Assembly (NCBI RefSeq): GCF_026212465.1
Contig: NC_080062.1
Span: forward strand, 12,657,424 to 12,721,423
Reading direction: 5' to 3'
From: Amaranthus tricolor
Taxonomy: Eukaryota > Streptophyta > Magnoliopsida > Caryophyllales > Amaranthaceae
Length of the DNA stretch: 64,000 bases
Numbering within the stretch: the first letter of the stretch is position 1; each line of letters begins with the position of its first letter. Positions 52,687-62,495 of this stretch are shown here, piece after piece. The notes beneath the pieces are model-generated. The model did not search any database, was not told where the DNA came from, and saw only the letters and a list, made by a program, of their open reading frames with translations. Position numbers and translations under genes: made by a program.

Positions 52687-53531
52687 AATAGTGTTGTGTG
52701 CCAGGTTTCGTGAAAAACAAACCAAGTTTGAGCTACTTTATGTGCAAAAGTGGTAAAACGCTTAAAAACCCTTAAAATTGCAACTTAACATGTAATTTCT
52801 AGCATATGACTAAGATTTTAAATTCTAACCACTTCAACACAATAATATATACCAAATAGTGTTGTGTGCGAAGTTTCGTACAAAACAAACCAAGTTTGAG
52901 AAACTTAATGCGCAAAAGTGGCAAAAATGCTTAAAAACCCTTACAATCATAACTTATCACGTAATTTATAGCATATGACTATGATTTTTTATTTTAACCA
53001 CTTCAACACAGTAATATATAATAAAAATCGTGTTGTGTGCCAAGTTTCGTGTAAAACAAACCAAGTTTGAGTTACTTTATGTGCAAAACTGGCAAAACGC
53101 ATAAAAACCCTTAAAATCGCAACTTAACACGTATTTTCTTGCATATGACTAAGATTTTAAATTCTAACCACTTCAACAGAATAATAAATACCAAATAGTG
53201 TTGTGTGCCAAGTTTCGTGCAAAACAAACCAAGTTTGAGCTACTTTATGTGCAAAAGTGGAAAAAACGCTTATAAACCCTTAAAATCACAACATAATATG
53301 TAATTTCTTGCATATTACTATGATTTTCAATTCTAATCACTTCAACACAATAATATATACTAAATAGTGTTATGTGCCAAGTTTCGTGCAAAACAAACCA
53401 ACTTTGAGCTACTTTATGCGCAAAAGTGGCAAAAACGCTAAAAAACCCTTATAATTGCAACATAACACGTAATTTCTAGCATATGAATTTGATATTCAAT
53501 TCTAAAAACTTCAACACAATAATATATACCA
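52687..53531 (+). repeat. Partial HOR unit U5, m5-m9 only (845 bp), subtype Y
   Basis: Starts with the m5 hallmark 'ccaggtttcgtgaaaaac' near 52,703 straight after the m9 of U4, so m1-m4 are missing. The seam lies in the shared stretch 'acacaataatatatacc'. The remaining monomers are Y type ('taataaaaatcg' at 53,019, 'cataatatg', 'gaatttgat'). The distance between flanking m1 markers is 2,366 bp, which is 14 monomers instead of 18. Confidence 0.9.
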
Positions 53532-55051
53532 AATAGTATTGTGTGCGAAGTTTCGTGCAAAACAAACCAAGTTTGAGCTACTTTATGCGCAAAAGTGGCA
53601 AAAACGCTTAAAAACCCTTAAAATCGCAACTTATCACGTAATTTCTAGCATATGACTATGATTTTATATTTTAACCACTTCAACACCTTAATATATACCA
53701 AATAGTGTTGTGTGCCAAGTTTCGTGCAAAACAAACGAAGTTTGAGCTACTTTATGTGCAAAAGTGGCAAAACGCTTAAAAACCCTTAAAATCACAACTT
53801 AACACGTAATTTCTAGCATATGACTAAGATTTTAAATTCTAACCACTTCAACACAATAATATATACCAAATAGTGTTGTGTGTCAAGTTTCTTGCAAAAC
53901 AAACCATGTTTGAACTACTTTATGCGGAAAAGTGGCAAAAACGCTTAAAAACTCTTAAAATCGAAACTTATCAGGTAATTTGTAGCATATGACTATGATT
54001 TTAAATTCTAACCACTTCAACACAAAAATATATATACCAAATAGTTTTGTGTGTCATGTTTCGTGCAAAACAAACCAAGTTTGAGCTACTTTATTCGCAA
54101 AAGTGCCAAAAACGCTTAAAAACCCTTAAAATCGCAATTTATCACGTAATTTCTAGCATATTACTATGATTATATATTTTAACCAGTTAGACACAATAAT
54201 ATATACCAAATAGTGTTGTGTGCCAGGTTTCGTGAAAAACAAACCAAGTTTGAGCTACTTTATGTGCAAAAGTGGTAAAACGCTTAAAAACCCTTAAAAT
54301 TGCAACTTAACATGTAATTTCTAGCATATGACTAAGATTTTAAATTCTAACCACTTCAACACAATAATATATACCAAATAGTGTTGTGTGCGAAGTTTCG
54401 TACAAAACAAACCAAGTTTGAGAAACTTAATGCGCAAAAGTGGCAAAAATGCTTAAAAACCCTTACAATCATAACTGATCACGTAATTTATAGCATATGA
54501 CTATTATTTTATATTTTAACCACTTCAACACAGTAATATATACCAAATCGTGTTGTGTGCCAAGTTTCGTGTAAAACAAACCAAGTTTGAGTTACTTTAT
54601 GTGCAAAACTTGCAAAACGCATAAAAACCCTTAAAATCGCAACTTAACACGTAATTTCTTGCATATGACTAAGATTTTAAATTCTAACCACTTCAATAGA
54701 ATAATAAATACCAAATAGTGTTGTGTGCCAAGTTTCGTGCAAAACAAACCAAGTTTGAGCTACTTTATGTGCAAAAGTGGAAAAAACGCTTATAAACCCT
54801 TAAAATCACAACATAACATGTAATTTCTTGCATATTACTATGATTTTCAATTCTAATCACTTCAACACAATAATATATACTAAATAGTGTTATGTGCCAA
54901 GTTTCGTGCAAAACAAACCAACTTTGAGCTACTTTATGCGCAAAAGTGGCAAAAACGCTAAAAAACCCTTATAATTGCAACATAACACGTAATTTCTAGC
55001 ATATGACTTTGATATTCAATTCTAAAAACTTCAACACAATAATATATACCA
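53532..55051 (+). repeat. HOR unit U6, 9 monomers (1,520 bp), subtype X
   Basis: X markers throughout: 'ccatgtttgaac', 'aatagttttg', 'gactattat', 'cataacatg', 'gactttgat'. It shares 'cataactgatcacg' in m6 (near 54,470) with U4 (near 52,107), a private variant suggesting U4 and U6 are close copies. Confidence 0.88.
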
Positions 55052-56572
55052 AATAGTATTGTGTGCGAAGTTTCGTGCAAAACAAACCAAGTTTGAGCTA
55101 CTTTATGCGCAAAAGTGGCAAAAACGCTTAAAAACCCTTAAAATCGCAACTTATCACGTAATTTCTAGCATATGACTATGATTTTATATTTTAACCACTT
55201 AAACACCTTAATATATACCAAATAGTGTTGTGTGCCAAGTTTCGTGCAAAACAAACGAAGTTTGAGCTACTTTATGTGCAAAAGTGGCAAAACGCTTAAA
55301 AACCCTTAAAATCACAACTTAACACGTAATTTCTAGCATATGACTAAGATTTTAAATTCTAACCACTTCAACACAATAATATATACCAAATAGTGTTGTG
55401 TGTCAAGTTTCTTGCAAAACAAACCAAGTTTGAACTACTTTATGCGGAAAAGTGGCAAAAACGCTTAAAAACCCTTAAAATCGAAACTTATCAGGTAATT
55501 TGTAGCATATGACTATGATTTTAAATTCTAACCACTTCAACACAAAAATATATATACCAAATAGTGTTGTGTGTCATGTTTCGTGCAAAACAAACCAAGT
55601 TTGAGCTACTTTATTCGCAAAAGTGCCAAAAACGCTTAAAAAACCCTTAAAATCGCAATTTATCACGTAATTTCTAGCATATTACTATGATTATATATTT
55701 TAACCAGTTAGACACAATAATATATACCAAATAGTGTTGTGTGCCAAGTTTCGTGAAAAACAAACCAAGTTTGAGCTACTTTATGTGCAAAAGTGGTAAA
55801 ACGCTTAAAAACCCTTAAAATTGCAACTTAACATGTAATTTCAAGCATATGACTAAGATTTTAAATTCTAACCACTTCAACACAATAATATATACTAAAT
55901 AGTATTGTGTGCGAAGTTTCGTACAAAACAAACCAAGTTTGAGAAACTTAATGCGCAAAAGTGGCAAAAATGCTTAAAAACCCTTACAATCATAACTTAT
56001 CACGTAATTTATAGCATATGACTATGATTTTATATTTTAACCACTTCAACACAGTAATATATACCAAATCGTGTTGTGTGCCAAGTTTCGTGTAAAACAA
56101 ACCAAGTTTGAGTTACTTTATGTGCAAAACTGGCAAAACGCATAAAAACCCTTAAAATCGCAACTTAACACGTAATTTCTTGCATATGACTAAGATTTTA
56201 AATTCTAACCACTTCAACAGAATAATAAATACCAAATAGTGTTGTGTGCCAAGTTTCGTGCAAAACAAACCAAGTTTGAGCTACTTTATGTGCAAAAGTG
56301 GAAAAAACGCTTATAAACCCTTTAAATCACAACATAATATGTAATTTCTTGCATATTACTATGATTTTCAATTCTAATCACTTCAACACAATAATATATA
56401 CTAAATAGTGTTATGTGCCAAGTTTCGTGCAAAACAAACCAACTTTGAGCTACTTTATGCGCAAAAGTGGCAAAAACGCTAAAAAACCCTTATAATTGCA
56501 ACATAACACGTAATTTCTAGCATATGAATTTGATATTCAATTCTAAAAACTTCAACACAATAATATATACCA
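55052..56572 (+). repeat. HOR unit U7, 9 monomers (1,521 bp), subtype Y variant
   Basis: Y markers in m3, m4, m8 and m9. It also has a set of variants shared only with U10 and U11: m5 'ccaagtttcgtgaaaaac', 'atttcaagcatatg' (55,841), and m6 starting 'actaaatagtattg' (about 55,893). Those three units therefore form a sub-lineage. Confidence 0.87.
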
Positions 56573-56603
56573 AATAGTATTGTGTGCGAAGTTTCGTGCA
56601 AAA

Positions 56604-56616
56604 CAAACCAAGTTTG
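56604..56616 (+). promoter_or_regulatory. Short dyad CAAAC-N3-GTTTG (example)
   Basis: Perfect 5-bp arms around a 3-base loop, 'caaaccaagtttg'. In HOR units the loop varies (caa, gaa, cat) while the arms stay intact in m1-m5, m7 and often m6. It breaks in left-array variants with 'ccaagttagagc' and in m9 ('ccaactttg'). No binding protein can be named from sequence. It is listed as a candidate structural site only. Confidence 0.45.
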
Positions 56617-56631
56617 AGCTACTTTATGCGC

Positions 56632-56664
56632 AAAAGTGGCAAAAACGCTTAAAAACCCTTAAAA
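56632..56664 (+). promoter_or_regulatory. Phased A-tract module, predicted bend (example)
   Basis: Runs of 4, 5, 5 and 4 A's start at 56,632, 56,641, 56,651 and 56,661. Tracts repeated every helical turn are known to bend DNA. The arrangement recurs in most monomers of both arrays, on the opposite strand in array 1. Function in nucleosome placement is inferred, not shown. Confidence 0.6.
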
Positions 56665-56741
56665 TCGCAACTTATCACGTAATTTCTAGCATATGACTAT
56701 GATTTTATATTTTAACCACTTCAACACCTTAATATATACCA

Positions 56742-56909
56742 AATAGTGTTGTGTGCCAAGTTTCGTGCAAAACAAACGAAGTTTGAGCTACTTTATGTGC
56801 AAAAGTGGCAAAACGCTTAAAAACCCTTAAAATCACAACTTAACACGTAATTTCTAGCATATGACTAAGATTTTAAATTCTAACCACTTCAACACAATAA
56901 TATATACCA
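56742..56909 (+). repeat. Monomer m2 (reference, 168 bp)
   Basis: Hallmarks: 'caaacgaagtttg', 'tatgtgcaaaagtgg', four A's in 'ggcaaaacg', 'tcacaacttaacacg', 'gactaagattttaaattc'. B-type pattern: one A fewer than m1. Confidence 0.9.
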
Positions 56910-57080
56910 AATAGTGTTGTGTGTCAAGTTTCTTGCAAAACAAACCATGTTTGAACTACTTTATGCGGAAAAGTGGCAAAAACGCTTAAAAACTCTTAAA
57001 ATCGAAACTTATCAGGTAATTTGTAGCATATGACTATGATTTTAAATTCTAACCACTTCAACACAAAAATATATATACCA
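56910..57080 (+). repeat. Monomer m3 (reference, 171 bp)
   Basis: Hallmarks: 'tgtcaagtttcttgc', 'tgaactac', 'atgcggaaaagtgg', 'cgaaacttatcagg', 'aatttgtagc', and the end 'cacaaaaatatatatacc'. Subtype X has 'ccatg', Y has 'ccaag' before 'tttgaac'. Related forms exist in the old parts of array 1 and near 37.4 and 40.6 kb. Confidence 0.9.
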
Positions 57081-57250
57081 AATAGTTTTGTGTGTCATGT
57101 TTCGTGCAAAACAAACCAAGTTTGAGCTACTTTATTCGCAAAAGTGCCAAAAACGCTTAAAAAACCCTTAAAATCGCAATTTATCACGTAATTTCTAGCA
57201 TATTACTATGATTATATATTTTAACCAGTTAGACACAATAATATATACCA
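57081..57250 (+). repeat. Monomer m4 (reference, 170 bp)
   Basis: Hallmarks: 'tgtcatgtttcgtg', 'tttattcgcaaaagtgcc', 'gcaatttatcacg', 'catattactatg', 'attatatattttaacc', 'agttagacac'. Subtype X begins 'aatagttttg', Y 'aatagtgttg'. Confidence 0.9.
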
Positions 57251-57418
57251 AATAGTGTTGTGTGCCAGGTTTCGTGAAAAACAAACCAAGTTTGAGCTAC
57301 TTTATGTGCAAAAGTGGTAAAACGCTTAAAAACCCTTAAAATTGCAACTTAACATGTAATTTCTAGCATATGACTAAGATTTTAAATTCTAACCACTTCA
57401 ACACAATAATATATACCA
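57251..57418 (+). repeat. Monomer m5 (reference, 168 bp)
   Basis: Hallmarks: 'ccaggtttcgtgaaaaac', 'gtggtaaaacg', 'aaaattgcaacttaac', 'atgtaatttctagc', 'gactaagattttaaattc'. Confidence 0.9.
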
Positions 57419-57587
57419 AATAGTGTTGTGTGCGAAGTTTCGTACAAAACAAACCAAGTTTGAGAAACTTAATGCGCAAAAGTGGCAAAAATGCTTAAAA
57501 ACCCTTACAATCATAACTTATCACGTAATTTATAGCATATGACTATTATTTTATATTTTAACCACTTCAACACAGTAATATATACCA
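57419..57587 (+). repeat. Monomer m6 (reference, 169 bp)
   Basis: Hallmarks: 'tttcgtacaaaac', 'gagaaacttaatgcgc', 'aaaaatgc', 'cttacaatcataac', 'atttatagc', 'acagtaatatatacc'. Subtype X has 'gactattat', Y 'gactatgat'. Confidence 0.9.
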
Positions 57588-57755
57588 AATCGTGTTGTGT
57601 GCCAAGTTTCGTGTAAAACAAACCAAGTTTGAGTTACTTTATGTGCAAAACTGGCAAAACGCATAAAAACCCTTAAAATCGCAACTTAACACGTAATTTC
57701 TTGCATATGACTAAGATTTTAAATTCTAACCACTTCAATAGAATAATAAATACCA
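57588..57755 (+). repeat. Monomer m7 (reference, 168 bp)
   Basis: Hallmarks: 'aatcgtgttg', 'cgtgtaaaac', 'gagttac', 'caaaactggc', 'acgcataaaaaccc', 'atttcttgc', and the end 'aataataaatacc'. A related monomer flanks the gap on both sides. Confidence 0.9.
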
Positions 57756-57924
57756 AATAGTGTTGTGTGCCAAGTTTCGTGCAAAACAAACCAAGTTTGA
57801 GCTACTTTATGTGCAAAAGTGGAAAAAACGCTTATAAACCCTTAAAATCACAACATAACATGTAATTTCTTGCATATTACTATGATTTTCAATTCTAATC
57901 ACTTCAACACAATAATATATACTA
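57756..57924 (+). repeat. Monomer m8 (C type, reference, 169 bp)
   Basis: Hallmarks: 'gtggaaaaaacgcttataaa', 'cacaacataacatg', 'cttgcatattac', 'gattttcaattctaatcac', and the end 'atatatact'. C-type monomers throughout the window directly precede D-type ones. Confidence 0.9.
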
Positions 57925-58094
57925 AATAGTGTTATGTGCCAAGTTTCGTGCAAAACAAACCAACTTTGAGCTACTTTATGCGCAAAAGTGGCAAAAACGC
58001 TAAAAAAACCCTTATAATTGCAACATAACACGTAATTTCTAGCATATGACTTTGATATTCAATTCTAAAAACTTCAACACAATAATATATACCA
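57925..58094 (+). repeat. Monomer m9 (D type, reference, 170 bp)
   Basis: Hallmarks: 'gttatgtgcc', 'caaccaactttg'-like loss of the dyad, 'ttataattgcaacataac', 'gactttgatattcaattc', 'taaaaacttc'. D-type copies left of 44 kb and in array 1 have 'ctcttataattgc' and 'taaccacttc' instead. D-type monomers are the best landmarks for measuring HOR spacing. Confidence 0.9.
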
Positions 58095-59622
58095 AATAGT
58101 ATTGTGTGCGAAGTTTCGTGCAAAACAAACCAAGTTTGAGCTACTTTATGCGCAAAAGTGGCAAAAACGCTTAAAAACCCTTAAAATCGCAACTTATCAC
58201 GTAATTTCTAGCATATGACTATGATTTTATATTTTAACCACTTCAACACCTTAATATATACCAAATAGTGTTGTGTGCCAAGTTTCGTGCAAAACAAACG
58301 AAGTTTGAGCTACTTTATGTGCAAAAGTGGCAAAACGCTTAAAAACCCTTAAAATCACAACTTAACACGTAATTTCTAGCATATGACTAAGATTTTAAAT
58401 TCTAACCACTTCAACACAATAATATATACCAAATAGTGTTGTGTGTCAAGTTTCTTGCAAAACAAACCAAGTTTGAACTACTTTATGCGGAAAAGTGGCA
58501 AAAACGCTTAAAAACCCTTAAAATCGAAACTTATCAGGTAATTTGTAGCATATGACTATGATTTTAAATTCTAACCACTTTAACACAAAAATATATATAC
58601 CAAATAGTGTTGTGTGTCATGTTTCGTGCAAAACAAACCAAGTTTGAGCTACTTTATTCGCAAAAGTGCCAAAAACGCTTAAAAACCCTTAAAATCGCAA
58701 TTTATCACGTAATTTCTAGCATATTACTATGATTATGTATTTTAACCAGTTAGACACAATAATATATACCAAATAGTGTTGTGTGCCAGGTTTCGTGAAA
58801 AACAAACCAAGTTTGAGCTACTTTATGTGCAAAAGTGGTAAAACGCTTAAAAACCCTTAAAATTGCAACTTAACATGTAATTTCTAGCATATGACTAAGA
58901 TTTTAAATTCTAACCACTTCAACACAATAATATATACCAAATAGTGTTGTGTGCGAAGTTTCGTACAAAACAAACCAAGTTTGAGAAACTTAATGCGCAA
59001 AAGTGGCAAAAATGCTTAAAAACCCTTACAATCATAACTTATCACGTAATTTATAGCATATGACTATTATTTTATATTTTAACCACTTCAACACAGTAAT
59101 ATATACCAAATCGTGCTGTGTGCCAAGTTTCGTGTAAAACAAACCAAGTTTGAGTTACTTTATGTGCAAAACTGGCAAAACGCATAAAAACCCTTAAAAT
59201 CGCAACTTAACACGTAATTTCTTGCATATGACTATGATTTTAAATTCTAACCACTTCAACAGAATAATAAATACCAAGTAGTGTTGTGTGCCAAGTTTCG
59301 TGCAAAACAAACCAAGTTTGAGCTACTTTATGTGCAAAAGTGGGAAAAAACGCTTATAAACCCTTAAAATCACAACATAACATGTAATTTCTTGCATATT
59401 ACTATGATTTTCAATTCTAATCACTTCACACTTCAACACAATAATATATACTAAATAGTGTTATGTGCCAAGTTTCGTGCAAAACAAACCAACTTTGAGC
59501 TACTTTATGCGCAAAAGTGGCAAAAACGCTAAAAAACCCTTATAATTGCAACATAACACGTAATTTCTAGCATATGACTTTGATATTCAATTCTAAAAAC
59601 TTCAACACAATAATATATACCA
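58095..59622 (+). repeat. HOR unit U9, 9 monomers (1,528 bp), Y/X hybrid
   Basis: m3 and m4 are Y ('ccaagtttgaac', 'aatagtgttg'). m5, m6, m8 and m9 are X ('ccagg', 'gactattat', 'cataacatg', 'gactttgat'). The exchange point is between m4 and m5-m6. The unit is longer by a 7-bp micro-duplication of 'cacttca' near 59,421. Confidence 0.86.
59421..59440 (+). repeat. 7-bp micro-duplication in m8
   Basis: Reads 'tcacttcacacttcaacaca'. All other m8 monomers read 'tcacttcaacaca'. Confidence 0.85.
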
Positions 59623-60974
59623 AATAGTATTGTGTGCGAAGTTTTCGTGCAAACAAACCAAGTTTGAGCTACTTTATGCGCAAAAGTGGCAAAAACGCTT
59701 AAAAACCCTTAAAATCACAACTTAACACGTAATTTCTAGCATATGACTAAGATTTTAAATTCTAACCACTTCAACACAATAATATATACCAAATAGTGTT
59801 GTGTGTCAAGTTTCTTGCAAAACAAACCAAGTTTGAACTACTTTATGCGGAGGAAAGTGGCAAAAACGCTTAAAAACTCTTAAAATCGAAACTTATCAGG
59901 TAATTTGTAGCATATGACTATGATTTTAAATTCTAACCACTTCAACACAAAAATATATATACCAAATAGTGTTGTGTGTCATGTTTCGTGCAAACAAACC
60001 AAGTTTGAGCTACTTTATTCGCAAAAGTGCCAAAAACGCTTAAAAACCCCTTAAAATCGCAATTTATCACGTAATTTCTAGCATATTACTATGATTATAT
60101 ATTTTAACCAGTTAGACACAATAATATATACCAAATAGTGTTGTGTGCCAAGTTTCGTGAAAAACAAACCAAGTTTGAGCTACTTTATGTGCAAAAGTGT
60201 AAAACGCTTAAAAACCCTTAAAATTGCAACTTAACATGTAATTTCAAGCATATGACTAAGATTTTAAATTCTAACCACTTCAACACAATAATATATACTA
60301 AATAGTATTGTGTGCGAAGTTTCGTACAAAACAAACCAAGTTTGAGAAACTTAATGCGCAAAAGTGGCAAAAATGCTTAAAAACCCTTACAATCATAACT
60401 TATCACGTAATTTATAGCATATGACTATGATTTTATATTTTAACCACTTCAACACAGTAATATATACCAAATCGTGTTGTGTGCCAAGTTTCGTGTAAAA
60501 CAAACCAAGTTTGAGTTACTTTATGTGCAAAACTGGCAAAACGCATAAAAACCCTTAAAATCGCAACTTAACACGTAATTTCTTGCATATGACTAAGATT
60601 TTAAATTCTAACCACTTCAACAGAATAATAAATACCAAATAGTGTTGTGTGCCAAGTTTCGTGCAAAACAAACCAAGTTTGAGCTACTTTATGTGCAAAA
60701 GTGGAAAAAACGCTTATAAACCCTTAAAATCACAACATAACATGTAATTTCTTGCATATTACTATGATTTTCAATTCTAATCACTTCAACACAATAATAT
60801 ATACTAAATAGTGTTATGTGCCAAGTTTCGTGCAAAACAAACCAACTTGAGCTACTTTATGCGCAAAAGTGGCAAAAACGCTAAAAAACCCTTATAATTG
60901 CAACATAACACGTAATTTCTAGCATATGACTTTGATATTCAATTCTAAAAACTTCAACACAATAATATATACCA
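59623..60974 (+). repeat. HOR unit U10, 8 monomers (1,352 bp), m1/m2 fusion, Y/X hybrid
   Basis: The first monomer starts as m1 ('aatagtattg', 'gcgcaaaagtggcaaaaacg') and ends as m2 ('cacaacttaacacg', 'gactaagat'). The switch lies near 59,690-59,716. One monomer is lost, so the m1-to-m1 distance is 1,352 bp. m3-m6 are Y; m8 and m9 are X. Near 59,850 'gcggaggaaagtgg' is a private insertion in m3. Confidence 0.88.
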
Positions 60975-62495
60975 AATAGTATTGTGTGCGAAGTTTCGTG
61001 CAAAACAAACCAAGTTTGAGCTACTTTATGCGCAAAAGTGGCAAAAACGCTTAAAAACCCTTAAAATCGCAACTTATCACGTAATTTCTAGCATATGACT
61101 ATGATTTTATATTTTAACCACTTCAACACCTTAATATATACCAAATAGTGTTGTGTGCCAAGTTTCGTGCAAAACAAACGAAGTTTGAGCTACTTTATGT
61201 GCAAAAGTGGCAAAACGCTTAAAAACCCTTAAAATCACAACTTAACACGTAATTTCTAGCATATGACTAAGATTTTAAATTCTAACCACTTCAACACAAT
61301 AATATATACCAAATAGTGTTGTGTGTCAAGTTTCTTGCAAAACAAACCAAGTTTGAACTACTTTATGCGGAAAAGTGGCAAAAACGCTTAAAACCCTTAA
61401 AATCGAAACTTATCAGGTAATTTGTAGCATATGACTATGATTTTAAATTCTAACCACTTCAACACAAAAATATATATACCAAATAGTGTTGTGTGTCATG
61501 TTTCGTGCAAAACAAACCAAGTTTGAGCTACTTTATTCGCAAAAGTGCCAAAAACGCTTAAAAACCCTTAAAATCGCAATTTATCACGTAATTTCTAGCA
61601 TATTACTATGATTATATATTTTAACCAGTTAGACACAATAATATATACCAAATAGTGTTGTGTGCCAAGTTTCGTGAAAAACAAACCAAGTTTGAGCTAC
61701 TTTATGTGCAAAAGTGGTAAAACGACTTAAAAACCCTTAAAATTGCAACTTAACATGTAATTTCAAGCATATGACTAAGATTTTAAATTCTAACCACTTC
61801 AACACAATAATATATACTAAATAGTATTGTGTGCGAAGTTTCGTACAAAACAAACCAAGTTTGAGAAACTTAATGCGCAAAAGTGGCAAAAATGCTTAAA
61901 AAACCCTTACAATCATAACTTATCACGTAATTTATAGCATATGACTATGATTTTATATTTTAACCACTTCAACACAGTAATATATACCAAATCGTGTTGT
62001 GTGCCAAGTTTCGTGTAAAACAAACCAAGTTTGAGTTACTTTATGTGCAAAACTGGCAAAACGCATAAAAACCCTTAAAATCGCAACTTAACACGTAATT
62101 TCTGCATATGACTAAGATTTTAAATTCTAACCACTTCAACAGAATAATAAATACCAAATAGTGTTGTGTGCCAAGTTTCGTGCAAAACAAACCAAGTTTG
62201 AGCTACTTTATGTGCAAAAGTGGAAAAAACGCTTATAAACCCTTTAAATCACAACATAATATGTAATTTCTTGCATATTACTATGATTTTCAATTCTAAT
62301 CACTTCAACACAATAATATATACTAAATAGTGTTATGTGCCAAGTTTCGTGCAAAACAAACCAACTTTGAGCTACTTTATGCGCAAAAGTGGCAAAAACG
62401 CTAAAAAACCCTTATAATTTGCAACATAACACGTAATTTCTAGCATATGAATTTGATATTCAATTCTAAAAACTTCAACACAATAATATATACCA
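60975..62495 (+). repeat. HOR unit U11, 9 monomers (1,521 bp), subtype Y variant
   Basis: Y markers throughout, and the U7 sub-lineage variants: 'atttcaagcatatg' at about 61,762 and 'actaaatagtattg' at about 61,815. Near 61,722 m5 has 'aaaacgacttaaa', a private one-base insertion. Confidence 0.87.

Larger units (their letters stand above)
56573..56741 (+). repeat. Monomer m1 (reference, 169 bp)
   Basis: Hallmarks: 'aatagtattgtgtgcgaag', five A's in 'ggcaaaaacg', 'cgcaacttatcacg', 'gactatgattttatatttt', and the end 'aacaccttaatatatacc'. A-tracts start at 56,632, 56,641, 56,651 and 56,661, spaced 9, 10 and 10 bp. Confidence 0.92.
56573..58094 (+). repeat. HOR unit U8, 9 monomers (1,522 bp), subtype X; reference unit
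   Basis: A clean complete unit used here to define monomers m1-m9. Lengths are 169, 168, 171, 170, 168, 169, 168, 169 and 170 bp. Markers are X type. The next m1 begins at 58,095. Confidence 0.92.

Noticed and set aside
56586..56603. CENP-B-box-like site in 'tttcgtgcaaaacaaac'
   Set aside because: It fits TTCG-N4-A-N2-C, but the required CGGG core reads CAAA. The match is short and expected by chance.
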